DNA of 64,000 bases from JAJVID01 sp963743425 (GTDB taxonomy: Bacteria; Acidobacteriota; Blastocatellia; RBC074): contig CAVUPU010000002.1 of NCBI GenBank assembly GCA_963743425.1, forward strand, positions 1,054,001 through 1,118,000, given 5' to 3'. The translations under genes and the position numbers were made by a program. Every line of letters begins with the position of its first letter. The stretch's first letter is position 1. Below the pieces are notes generated by a model. The model did no database searches and was not told the origin of the DNA. It saw nothing but the letters and a program-made list of their open reading frames with translations. This document shows, in pieces, positions 51,839-61,113 of this stretch.

Positions 51839-54274
51839 TCACTCATACCGGAGAGCGATCAGCGGATCTACCCTCGTGGCGCGCCGCGCCGGGAAATAAC
51901 ACGCCGCCAACCCGGCCAGCGCCACCACCGCCACCACCGCGACCAACGTCACCGGATCGCGCGGTGAAACGCCCCAAAGCTGATTGGCGATTACACGCGT
52001 CACGGCGAAGCTCGCCAGCAGCCCCACGCCCACGCCCAACCCGACCAACTTCAAACCCATCCGCAGAACCATCCACACCACGTCTGCGGATCCGGCGCCC
52101 AGCGCCATCCGGATGCCGATCTCATGTGTCTGCCGCGCCACCGTGTAGGCGATCACGCTGAATACACCCAGCGCCACCAGCGCCAGTCCGACACTTGCAA
52201 ATACGCTAAGCAGAACCAGACTGAAACGCGGCTCGGCGTAGGTGAACTGCTTCAGGAAATCTTCCAGACTGCCGGTGAGCGTCAACGCGATATTGGGATC
52301 CACAGCCCAAATTTCCCGCCGCACGTTGTTGAGCAACGAAAGCGGCGGCGCCGAAGTCCTGACCATAATGCCCCGCTCGAAGGCGCCAGTGATCGTATAG
52401 GGCACGAACATTTCCGGCATCGGCGCTTCCTGGATGCCCTGATTCTTCGCGTCCGAGATCACGCCGATGATTTCGAAGACCGGGTCTTTGACCGGAGAAT
52501 CGGGCATGCTCTCCAGCATATTGATTTTGACCATTTGCCCGATCGGGTTTTCATTCCCGAGGAACTTATTCACGAACGTCTGGTTAACGACGGCGACTTT
52601 GCGCGCGCCGTTCACCTCTATTTCCGAGAGTGTGCGGCCTCGTAGTGTCCGCAGTTGCAACGTCGGGAAATAGCCTTCGCTGCACAGTTGAAAGATCGCC
52701 CGCCATCTCTCGGTATGCGTCTTCCCGACGATGTCTATTTCGCTGCCGATGCCGCCATACGGCGGGAGCGTAGTCGTCTCGGTCGCCGCAACCACACCGG
52801 GCATCGCGCGCAACCGTGGCAGCAATTGCTCGTAGAACCGCTGTTTTTCGGCGGCCGTCTTGTATTGGCCGCGCGGGAAAGGCTGGCGCGCAAACAGGAT
52901 GTTCTCCGGATTGAAGCCCAGGTCAACCTGTTGCAACTTGACGAAACTGCGCATCAGCAACCCAGCGCCCGACAGCAACACCAGCGACAGCGCCACCTCG
53001 AATACCACCAGCGCGTTCCGCAACCATCCCCGCCGGAAGCCGCCGCTGGCGCCTTTGCTTGCGTCTTTCAGCGGCTCGACCAGGTCCTTCCTGACCGTTT
53101 GTAGCGCGGGCGCCAATCCGAAGAGCACGGCGGCGATTATCGCCGTGCCCAAACTGAAGAGCAGTACGGGAAGGTTCAACCGAATCTGGGCTTCGCGCGG
53201 GATGAGGCCATCCGGGATCAATGTCACCAGGCCCTTGATGCCGGCGTAAGAGAAGAGACAGCCCACGATTGCTCCGCCGAGCGCTAGCAGCAAACTCTCG
53301 GTCAGCAATTGGCCGACCAATCGCATCCGGCTGGCGCCCAGCGCGGAGCGAATCGCCATCTCTTTCTCCCGCGCCGTCGCGCGCGCCAGCAACAGGTTCG
53401 CCACATTACTGCACGCTATCAGCAGCAACAGACCGACAGCGGCGGCAATCGTGTAGAGCGTCTTGCGAAACTGCCCAACCAGGCTATCAACCCAACTGAT
53501 GATCTGGACGCTGAAGTTCTTGGGATAGTTGTCGGGATAAACCTGCGCCAGACGCCGCGCGATCAGCTCTATATCGGCTTGCGCTTGCTGAAAGGTGACG
53601 CCGGGCTTCAGCTTCGCCTGGAACATCCAGAAATCGCGGTTGGCGCGCGGGTCGGCGCGCTCAATTGACCGGACGATCCAGACGTCTGCGCCCAGCTTGG
53701 TGAAGCGTTGCGGCATGATGCCAACCAGCGTCGTCGGCGTCCCATTGAGCGTGAAAGTCTTGCCCAGGATGCCTGGGTCCAGGTTGAAGCGCTTGACCCA
53801 CAGTTTGTAGGACATCACAAAGACCGGCGGCGCGCCCGGCCTGGCGTCGTCCGGAGTGATGCCACGACCGAGTTGCGCCGGCACGCCCAGGAAGCTGAAC
53901 GTGTTGGGCGTGACATAGCCGCCACTGAACTGCTCCATCCCGTCGCCGCTGTTGTAGAGCACGTCACCGAACGTGCCGCCGATGACGTCTTCGAACACGT
54001 GGTTCTGTTCCTGGTAATCGAGGAATTCCGGCGCCTGGAAGAAAGTGCGCCCGCCCGGACGGCTGCTGCTCGTATCGCGAATCTGAATGGCGACTACGCG
54101 GTGGGCGTCAGTATAGGGAAATGGATCCAGCAAAATGTTCTGGATCGCGCTGAAGATGGTGGTGGTCGAGCCGATGCCCAACGCCAGCGTCAGCACGGCA
54201 AGCAATGTGAAGCCGGGCTGCTTCAATAACGTTCGCGCGCCATAGCGCAGGTCTTGCCAAAGGTCTGCGATCAT
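51839..54274 (-). CDS. ADOP: duplicated MacB/FtsX-type orphan permease
   Basis: An 811-residue protein. It starts 'MIADLWQDLRYGARTLLKQP' and has two copies of the MacB core-FtsX unit: membrane helix 1 at about 20-43, three helices between about 275 and 390 ('LLLLIACSNVANLLLARATA' with 'ALGASRMRLVGQLLTES'), a second periplasmic domain, and three helices at the end ('VARQTHEIGIRMALGAG'). The C-terminus is 'PARRATRVDPLIALRYE'. There is no dedicated ATPase nearby, as is typical of this group. Substrate unknown; related MacB proteins export peptides or drugs. Confidence 0.9.
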   Translation of the reverse strand: MIADLWQDLRYGARTLLKQPGFTLLAVLTLALGIGSTTTIFSAIQNILLDPFPYTDAHRVVAIQIRDTSSSRPGGRTFFQAPEFLDYQEQNHVFEDVIGGTFGDVLYNSGDGMEQFSGGYVTPNTFSFLGVPAQLGRGITPDDARPGAPPVFVMSYKLWVKRFNLDPGILGKTFTLNGTPTTLVGIMPQRFTKLGADVWIVRSIERADPRANRDFWMFQAKLKPGVTFQQAQADIELIARRLAQVYPDNYPKNFSVQIISWVDSLVGQFRKTLYTIAAAVGLLLLIACSNVANLLLARATAREKEMAIRSALGASRMRLVGQLLTESLLLALGGAIVGCLFSYAGIKGLVTLIPDGLIPREAQIRLNLPVLLFSLGTAIIAAVLFGLAPALQTVRKDLVEPLKDASKGASGGFRRGWLRNALVVFEVALSLVLLSGAGLLMRSFVKLQQVDLGFNPENILFARQPFPRGQYKTAAEKQRFYEQLLPRLRAMPGVVAATETTTLPPYGGIGSEIDIVGKTHTERWRAIFQLCSEGYFPTLQLRTLRGRTLSEIEVNGARKVAVVNQTFVNKFLGNENPIGQMVKINMLESMPDSPVKDPVFEIIGVISDAKNQGIQEAPMPEMFVPYTITGAFERGIMVRTSAPPLSLLNNVRREIWAVDPNIALTLTGSLEDFLKQFTYAEPRFSLVLLSVFASVGLALVALGVFSVIAYTVARQTHEIGIRMALGAGSADVVWMVLRMGLKLVGLGVGVGLLASFAVTRVIANQLWGVSPRDPVTLVAVVAVVALAGLAACYFPARRATRVDPLIALRYE

Positions 54275-54679
54275 ATTTTCATCCAGAGCCAGGTTTCAGG
54301 TGTCAGGTGTGAGGTGTCAGGTAGGAATTTGCGGCATCATTCTTTTACTGAAACCTGAAACCTGAAACCTGACATTTCACATCCCGGGCCACGCCGCTCT
54401 CAGCGCGGCGATGCCGATCCGTGAGCGAAACCACTCCGCCCGATGGCGCATGGCTTCATCATTCAGTTCGTGCCCGCCGCCCCACCATTTGATCTCCTTA
54501 GGACGATCAGTAATCCGAAGAGCCAGGAGAGCATCAAGACATTTTTCAAGGACATAATTTTCCTCTTCGCTCCAGGCGCGATGGGTTCGGGGGGAAGGCC
54601 GGTACAGTACCGCGCGCGTAAGCAAGCGGTTGACCCCGCACGCGACCGCTTGCTTACGCGCGCGGTACTGTACCGGCCG
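54275..54679. repeat. Gap with fold-backs I and J and a hydrolase fragment
   Basis: 54288-54375 is fold-back I (tandem 'CAGGTTTCAGGTGTCAGG' facing 'CCTGAAACCTGAAACCTGAC'). 54597-54678 is fold-back J: 34-base perfect arms (core 'GTACCGCGCGCGTAAGCAAG') with a 14-base loop. Between them lies the tail of a broken hydrolase (next entry). Confidence 0.85.
54377..54575 (-). pseudogene. C-terminal fragment of an alpha/beta hydrolase
   Basis: The frame reads 'DALLALRITDRPKEIKWWGG' and 'GHELNDEAMRHRAEWFRSRI', where the catalytic His lies in 'GGGHELN', typical of the last part of dienelactone-hydrolase-like proteins. Upstream the frame merges into fold-back J and no nucleophile elbow exists. A relic of a once complete gene. 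Confidence 0.65.
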
Positions 54680-55354
54680 TTAGGCTGGAACTATTTTGAA
54701 GTTGGCGAAGTCCCCGCCCGAAGTATTCCCGACCCACAGGCCGACCAACCCCTTCTTGCGGTCGCTTAACTGGTTGACCACCAGGCAGGGCTCTTTCGCG
54801 TCATTGACGAAGACGCTCACTTTCGGACTTGCGACGACAACGCGCGCGTGAAACCATCCATTCGGGTCCGGCACGGGATTGATAGGCTGTTCGTATTTCC
54901 CTGGATGTTCCGTTCGCAACTTCTGCCAGGTGTAGGTCGGATGAGAGATGTATTGGACGGCGCGGAGGCGTCTGGCCTGGTCTTCAGTCTTGAAGTTAAA
55001 CGGGCGGAAGTAGATCGCGTCATAAGTCTTTTCATCCAGCCCGTGAAAAGCGACGCCGACAAAACTTTGCCCCTGAACGTCCTTGCCCCTGATATCGAAC
55101 TCGATGGCGCCGTTGGTGAACTCAACTCCTTCCAAATACGCGACGCCGTCGCCGGGGCTTTCGCTCAGACGAACGCCTTTCCTGGCTCCGTCGTTGAGGA
55201 CGCTCAGGCTGCGGTTGAAGACTTTCAAGCCTTTGCCTTCGGCGAGCGCGGCCAGATCAGGCTCGATGGCCTTCTTCTGACCGAAAACACGAGGAGCCGT
55301 GGAGAGTCCCACGGCGCAGGCAAACGTCGAAATTACGAAATCACGTCTATACAT
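54680..55354 (-). CDS. Exported concanavalin-like (DUF1080-related) protein
   Basis: A 224-residue protein with a signal-like N-terminus ('MYRRDFVISTFACAVGLS'; the RRDF pattern resembles a Tat signal). The mature part is beta-rich: 'EFTNGAIEFDIRGKDVQGQS', 'FVGVAFHGLDEKTYDAIYFR', 'NGWFHARVVVASPKVSVFV' and 'KKGLVGLWVGNTSGGDFANF', as in DUF1080/LamG glycan-binding or glycosidase folds. AAAGGAGAG precedes the ATG. A 65-codon frame directly upstream (55347-55544) is open but unrecognised. Confidence 0.82.
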   Translation of the reverse strand: MYRRDFVISTFACAVGLSTAPRVFGQKKAIEPDLAALAEGKGLKVFNRSLSVLNDGARKGVRLSESPGDGVAYLEGVEFTNGAIEFDIRGKDVQGQSFVGVAFHGLDEKTYDAIYFRPFNFKTEDQARRLRAVQYISHPTYTWQKLRTEHPGKYEQPINPVPDPNGWFHARVVVASPKVSVFVNDAKEPCLVVNQLSDRKKGLVGLWVGNTSGGDFANFKIVPA

Positions 55355-55580
55355 AGCTCTCCTTTCGTTTCTGGTGATTGTTTACGCGCTGCCGCCAGTC
55401 GAAATCCTTACCAGCCTTCACCCTCTGCTCAAAAACCGCCTCAAGCTCTCTCCGTATAGGCTTTGTCTTGTCTTTTATGATCGTCACGCCACCCAATGCC
55501 CAAACGTTAGTGACACGGGTTGTGATGAGGTTTCTTTTTCTCACAAATAGCTCGCCTATTCCTTCTCAGTTGAAGTCGGA

Positions 55581-58034
55581 TCATTCACAGCGGAGCGCTA
55601 TCATCGGGTCCACTTTCGTCGCCCGCCGCGCCGGAATCCAGCACGCCAGTAAGGCGACGAAAGTCAGTAGCAATGCGATCACCACAAACGTCAACGGGTC
55701 GGTCACGCTCACGTCATAAAGCAAGCTCTCCAGGAAGCGCGTCGCCGCCAAAGCCATCGCCAGGCCGATTGCTACGCCGGCGAGCGTCAACGGCAGCCCC
55801 TGCCGGACAACCAACTTCAACAGATCGCGCGCTCGCGCTCCGAGCGCCATCCGAATGCCGATCTCGCGCGTGCGGCGCGTCACGTCGTAGGAGATCACGC
55901 CATACAGACCAATGCATGCAAGGAGGAGCGCCAACAGTCCGAACAACAACGCCAGTGTCGCAAGCAAGCGTTCCTGCAACAGCGATTGCTCTACCTGTTC
56001 ATCGAGCGTGGCGATGTTCGTGATCATCAAATCCGAACCTGTCGCGCGAATCTCCTCGCGCAGCGCGCCGACTATTTCCGACGGCTTACCACTCGCGCGC
56101 ACGGCCAGCGTCAAACGCCCCACCCGGTCGAGCGGTTGCGCAATCGGCAAATAGATCAATCGTGAATCCGGTTCGCGCAGGCTTCGGTAGCGCGAATCCT
56201 TGACGACGCCAATGATTTCATAGGGCGCCGCGTCCCTGTCATTGACGCTGACTCGCGCGCCAAGCGGGCTGCGGTCGCCGAAATAGAAACGCGCCGCCGC
56301 TTCGTTGAGCAGGGCGACTCGGGGCGCATTCTCGTCATCGCGGCCGGTGAATGCGCGGCCCTGCATTACAGCGATGCCCAGCGCCGTGAAGAACCCCGGT
56401 GAAACCTGATTAAGTCGAATGTTGATGTCGCGTTCGACGCCCGGCGTGAATCCGGGAATATAGATTCGTATGGCGCGATTGCGCCCCTCCATCGGGTTGA
56501 ACGCGGCTAGGCTGGCCGAACGCACTCCCGGCAGTCGTTCGACACGCTCCAGAATCTCTTTCCATAGGCTGGCGAGTCGCGGCCCACGATAGACGCCGTC
56601 AGGCGGATTGATGCGCATCGTCAGCACACCTGCGCGCTGAAAACCCGGATCTAGGTTTTCGAGCTTTTGTAGTGTGCGCAGAAATAGCCCCGCGCCAACC
56701 AACAACAGCAGCGACAAGGCGACTTGCGCGACAACCAGTAGTTTGCCGAAGCGCGAACGCGATGACGCATGTCCATCTCCGCCGTCTTTCAACGCTGTCC
56801 CCACGTTCGTGCGCGTGGACTGCAATGCCGGAGCCAGGCCGAACAACAAACAGGTCAGCAGCGCGGCGCCCGCGGTAAAGAGCAAGACGCGACCGTCCAA
56901 CGGCGCATCGAGGAAAAGCCGGTTTCGCCCGCTGGTAAAGAAACCGATCAGAAAATCGATGCCCCAACTCGCCATCAACAAGCCCAGCAAGGCGCCCAGG
57001 ATCGCCAACAACAAACTCTCAGTGAAATTCTGCCGCAGCAACCGCCATCGGCTCGCGCCCAACGCCAGCCGCACGGCGAACTCTTTGCGCCGCGCCGTCG
57101 CTCGCGCCAGCAACAGGTTCGCCACGTTCGCGCACGCGATCAGCAAGACCAATGCGACGATCCCCATCAACGCTTGCAATGGCGCAGCATATTGCCGCCG
57201 CAGCGTATCGAGGCCGCGACCGGCGGGCGGCAATTCGATGCGCGCGTGATGTTCACGGCGCTCTTCTGCAGAGCCGCCGAGTTCATCCATAAACGGCTGG
57301 AAGATTGTATCGAGATCGGCGCGCGCCTGTTCGACAGACATACTGGGTTTGAGCCGCCCAACCGCCTCGAACCACCAACTGTATCTCTCCGCCAGCTCTT
57401 CCGCCCCAACGATCATCATCGGGACCGAGATGTTTATTTCGACGCCCGGATATAAGCCATGAAACCCCGGTGGCGTCACACCGACAATGGTCACACTGTG
57501 AGCGCCGACCTGCACCGCTTTGCCGATTACGTCAGGACTGCTTCCGAAGCGCCGCGCCCAGTAGTTGTAACTGATGACGCCGGCAAATCCATCCGGCCCA
57601 CCTTTGCCCGGAATAGAATCATCGGCGGGTGTGAGTGTCCGTCCCAGCAAGGGCCGGACGCCGAGCAACGAAAAATAGTTCCCCGACACGCGCTGCCCGC
57701 GTATTTCTTCAGCCTGCCCGTCTATGGTGACGCGCGGGTTGAAATCAGAGAAAGCCGCCAACCCCTCGAAAGTCTTGTTCTGATTGCGGAATCGCTCGAA
57801 GCACGGATACGGCGGCGCGCCGCCTAAGCCACGGTCGCCGGCTCTGGCGATGAAGTGAAGCTGCTGGGGCCGTTCGACTGGCAACGACTTCAACAGCACG
57901 GCGTCCATCAAACTGAAGATCGCCGTGTTCGCGCCAATGCCGAGCGCCAGCGTCAGCATGGCAATCAAAGTGACCCTGGGATTTCTCCATAACATTCGCG
58001 CGCCGTAGCGCAAGTCTTGCAGCAGTGTTTGCAT
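55581..58034 (-). CDS. ADOP: duplicated MacB/FtsX-type orphan permease
   Basis: An 817-residue protein beginning 'MQTLLQDLRYGARMLWRNP', with AGAAGGGAAT before the ATG. The first module has 'LLIACANVANLLLARATARR' and 'LALGASRWRLLRQNFTESLL'; the second periplasmic domain follows, and the last FtsX unit has 'VTRRTREIGIRMALGARARD'. The C-terminus is 'PARRATKVDPMIALRCE'. Both modules are complete. It belongs to the ADOP cluster of this region, with no ATPase adjacent. Confidence 0.9.
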   Translation of the reverse strand: MQTLLQDLRYGARMLWRNPRVTLIAMLTLALGIGANTAIFSLMDAVLLKSLPVERPQQLHFIARAGDRGLGGAPPYPCFERFRNQNKTFEGLAAFSDFNPRVTIDGQAEEIRGQRVSGNYFSLLGVRPLLGRTLTPADDSIPGKGGPDGFAGVISYNYWARRFGSSPDVIGKAVQVGAHSVTIVGVTPPGFHGLYPGVEINISVPMMIVGAEELAERYSWWFEAVGRLKPSMSVEQARADLDTIFQPFMDELGGSAEERREHHARIELPPAGRGLDTLRRQYAAPLQALMGIVALVLLIACANVANLLLARATARRKEFAVRLALGASRWRLLRQNFTESLLLAILGALLGLLMASWGIDFLIGFFTSGRNRLFLDAPLDGRVLLFTAGAALLTCLLFGLAPALQSTRTNVGTALKDGGDGHASSRSRFGKLLVVAQVALSLLLLVGAGLFLRTLQKLENLDPGFQRAGVLTMRINPPDGVYRGPRLASLWKEILERVERLPGVRSASLAAFNPMEGRNRAIRIYIPGFTPGVERDINIRLNQVSPGFFTALGIAVMQGRAFTGRDDENAPRVALLNEAAARFYFGDRSPLGARVSVNDRDAAPYEIIGVVKDSRYRSLREPDSRLIYLPIAQPLDRVGRLTLAVRASGKPSEIVGALREEIRATGSDLMITNIATLDEQVEQSLLQERLLATLALLFGLLALLLACIGLYGVISYDVTRRTREIGIRMALGARARDLLKLVVRQGLPLTLAGVAIGLAMALAATRFLESLLYDVSVTDPLTFVVIALLLTFVALLACWIPARRATKVDPMIALRCE

Positions 58035-58309
58035 ATTCCCTTCTCCGAAATGTAAGGCAAACTGTACTGTTTGCCCTGCTTTCTTTAAAGACTACTTTCG
58101 AGGATGCCAGGCAAACTGGACCGCTTTGCCCTACGGCGACACTACCAAGCCCCGTGCCACGATTCGCGCGAAACGACGCCTTGATTGCGTTGAATTTAGC
58201 CGGTCATCGGACTGCAACACCGCTCATCAATTGTTCGGTTTTGGGATTCCGTTTTTCCGATCCTGGGAATAGCGCAGCGCAGGGCGGGAGCGAACTGGTG
58301 GACTCATAA

Positions 58310-60742
58310 TCAGCCCAGCGATTTCAGGTTATTTCGTGCCATCACTGTATTCGGGTGATCATCACCCAGGAAAGCTGTGAAGATGCGCAACGCTCGCTCG
58401 TAGCATTGGCGTGCCTCGCTCAGATCGCCAAGGGCTTCTAGCACACTGCCCAGATTGTTGACGTCATTCGCCACGTCGGGATGGTCAGAGCCGAAGGCGG
58501 CTTCATCAGTTCGCAGTGCTCGCTCGAAGCATTGGCGCGCCTCGGTCAAATTGCCGAGTTTTTGCAGCACACCACCCAGATTATTGACGCAGAGCGCAGT
58601 GCTAGGATGGTTAGGTCCGAAGGCTGCTTCAGCTATTCGCAGCGCTCGCCCAACGCAATGGCGCGCCTCGCTCAGATTGCCGAGTGCTTGCAGTACCATG
58701 CCTAAGTTGTTGACGCGAATCATCACCTTGGGATGATCAAGGCCGAACGCCGTCTCGTCTATTCGCAATGCTCGCTCAAAGCATTGGCGCGCCTCGCTCA
58801 GATTGCCTAGATCTTCCAGCACAAGGCCCAGATTGCCGACACAGGTCGCCACGTTGGGATGATCAGGGCCGAAGGTTGCTTCAGCTATCCGCAGCGCTCG
58901 ATCGTAGCAGTGGCGCGCCTCGGTTGGATTGCCGAGATTTCGTAGGACTCCGCCCAGATTGTTGACGACACTCATCACATTGGAATGGTCAGTGCCGAAG
59001 GCCACCTCATTTATTCGCAGCGATCGCTCGAATGCCTGCTTTGCTTCCGCGTACTGAGCGCGGCCAAGGAAGTACACTCCCGTCTGATTAATCAATCGAG
59101 TGGTCGCTTTGGCATCAACCTGCAACGCCTCTACCTCTTCAGTTGCGGCCTGCTCGTGTGACAACAGCTTGGAGCAGACCGGCCAAGTACGCACGTCACT
59201 ACTTTCAAGCGGGAAAGCCTGATCCACCACCCTGACGGCGGCTTCGGCCCACTGCCTGCGCTCGTCTTCGGTCAATTGGTCGCGCGTGACCAGTTGCACC
59301 AGCCGGTGAATCGAGATGCTGTCGTCCTGCTTTGTAATGAGCGAATAGCGGCGAAGCGCGGCGATGGTTCTGTTGCAGGCAAGTTGATCGGTCACGGCGG
59401 CGGCCAGCGGGTCGGGCAGATGAGTCGCTCCGTCGCGCAGCATCGAGAGCGGAATGTCGTCGGGAGCGAAGAAAGCGCACAGGCGAAGCAGGCTGGCGGC
59501 GGCTGGCGCTTCCTGCTCGGCTTGCTGGAACAACAGCAACCAGGTCGTCGCGACTGTATCGGGATAACCGGCGGGCGGGCGCTCTTCCCGCTGTAACTCC
59601 TGCCTCCGCGCGCGGAACAGCTCGATGTAGCGGGTGAGAGTCTCGCCGGTCTCTTCGATATAAGCGCCCGCCTGTTCCAGCGCAAGCGGCAGATCACCCA
59701 ATTCAGCGGCCAGCTCGCGCGCTGCCACCTCGTCGCTCCGCCCCGTGCGTTCGAGCAGGAACTGCGCCGCGTCCTCGCGCAGGAGCGTGCGGACTTCGAG
59801 CGGAGAGGCGACGCCGCGCCAGTTCGGGTCGCGCGACGTGATCAGCGCATGCCCGGCGCTGCCCTGCGGCAGGTACGGGCGAACCTCTTCAGCGTCGCGC
59901 GCGTTGTCGAAGATGAGCAGCCAGTCCGGATGCTGTTCGAGCCAGCGCCGCACGGCGGCCACGATCATGGGCTGTTCCCGCGCGTCCTTCTCTGGCAGGT
60001 CGAGCGCAGTGGCGAGCGCCGCGTAATCGCCAGCCAACGTCGACGGCTCTTCCGCCTTGATACACCAGATGATCTGATAATCGCCCTTGCGGCGATAGGC
60101 GTAATGCGCGGCCAGTTGTGTCTTGCCCACGCCGCCGAGGCCGTGAATCGCCGCCGCCTGCTCGGCGCTCAGCGTCTCGTGAATCTGATCGAGCAATTGA
60201 TCGCGCCCGACGAAGTGCGGATTCTCGCGATGAGGAACATTCCAGATGGGCGGCAGCGCGCCGGGGAAATTCGGTTTTGCGGCGCCTGAATGCGCGGTGG
60301 TTGTTATGCCAGGAAATTGTGGAGATACTGACGGCTTGGCGCGTTCGCGTTTGACGCCATTGAGCAAACGTTCTCCGGCTTCGGCTTCGGCTACGCCGAC
60401 CAGATCAATGTAGACGATCTGTGGCAACAACCCTTCCAGCTTGCATTCGCGCACGCGCGCCGGGAGCAGCAGGCCTTTTTCGCCCGCCGGGTCTTGCGCA
60501 AAGACCGCCGCCCATTCAGGCTGGGTGTAGAGCGCGGACAGATAATCAAGCGAGAGGACGGCCAACACTCGCTCGGCTTTTTTCAAGCCCTCGTGCATAT
60601 CCAGTACGAAATTGCCGCCGGGACGGAAATCCCACGCCTGAATCACGGTCTTGTAGCCTACCTCTTCCAATTGCCAGGCGATCCATTCCGCCCAGTTGCG
60701 GTCGGCCTTGTTGTAGCTGATGAAAAAATCTGCCTTATCCAA
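58310..60742 (-). CDS. TIR-NB-ARC-TPR STAND protein, candidate defence sensor
   Basis: An 810-residue protein starting at TTG 60742 with GGAGGG about nine bases upstream. TIR domain about 1-140 ('DFFISYNKADRNWAEWIAWQ', 'WDFRPGGNFVLDM', 'LYTQPEWAAVF' with the candidate NADase glutamate). NB-ARC about 175-430: 'GLGGVGKTQLAAHYAY', 'WLLIFDNARDAEEV' and 'LGDLPLALEQAGAYIEETGE'. The C-terminal part (about 560-805) holds six or more TPRs with 'VNNLGGVLRNLGNPTEAR'-type units. STAND proteins of this build sense phage or stress ligands via repeats and activate the TIR NADase. It stands alone between ADOP genes. Confidence 0.9.
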   Translation of the reverse strand: MDKADFFISYNKADRNWAEWIAWQLEEVGYKTVIQAWDFRPGGNFVLDMHEGLKKAERVLAVLSLDYLSALYTQPEWAAVFAQDPAGEKGLLLPARVRECKLEGLLPQIVYIDLVGVAEAEAGERLLNGVKRERAKPSVSPQFPGITTTAHSGAAKPNFPGALPPIWNVPHRENPHFVGRDQLLDQIHETLSAEQAAAIHGLGGVGKTQLAAHYAYRRKGDYQIIWCIKAEEPSTLAGDYAALATALDLPEKDAREQPMIVAAVRRWLEQHPDWLLIFDNARDAEEVRPYLPQGSAGHALITSRDPNWRGVASPLEVRTLLREDAAQFLLERTGRSDEVAARELAAELGDLPLALEQAGAYIEETGETLTRYIELFRARRQELQREERPPAGYPDTVATTWLLLFQQAEQEAPAAASLLRLCAFFAPDDIPLSMLRDGATHLPDPLAAAVTDQLACNRTIAALRRYSLITKQDDSISIHRLVQLVTRDQLTEDERRQWAEAAVRVVDQAFPLESSDVRTWPVCSKLLSHEQAATEEVEALQVDAKATTRLINQTGVYFLGRAQYAEAKQAFERSLRINEVAFGTDHSNVMSVVNNLGGVLRNLGNPTEARHCYDRALRIAEATFGPDHPNVATCVGNLGLVLEDLGNLSEARQCFERALRIDETAFGLDHPKVMIRVNNLGMVLQALGNLSEARHCVGRALRIAEAAFGPNHPSTALCVNNLGGVLQKLGNLTEARQCFERALRTDEAAFGSDHPDVANDVNNLGSVLEALGDLSEARQCYERALRIFTAFLGDDHPNTVMARNNLKSLG

Positions 60743-61113
60743 TTCGATAACCCTCCGAGGCCCGCATTTGGTAGTGTTGCTGAAGACTGCTCAGATTGGG
60801 CGGTGGGATTATAGCCGGGGAGTGAGGAATGAGACACGAATTTTTGAAATGCGATTCTTCCGCAGTTGATTCAGTCGCGAAGCTACAGTCCAACGTAGGG
60901 GCGGGTTTTCCCCGCCCAGGTCCGCGATCGAGGCGATTGGGCGGGGAAAACCCGCCCCTACGTTGTTGCATTTATTTTTCAAAGACCATAAAAAGCCGAG
61001 TTAAGTTCACGAGGTCGCTCCGCGACCGGAAAAGAGGATGTTTCAACTATTGTCTATCCAGCCCTGAGGCGCGAGGCGGCGCCCTTCCTGGGAATCCGGT
61101 AAAGTGTCGCGCC
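60743..61113. repeat. Gap with fold-back A and family P repeat
   Basis: 60891-60965 is fold-back A (28-base arms, as at 174-250). 60967-61040 is family P in reverse relative to 39851-39918 ('AGGTCGCTCCGCGACC'). 'GTTGATTCAGTCGCG' at about 60864 is also found near 42155. No gene. Confidence 0.8.

Noticed and set aside
55347..55544. 65-codon minus-strand ORF upstream of the DUF1080-related gene
   Set aside because: It ends in overlap with the next start, but has no family resemblance and no clear ribosome site; left unassigned.
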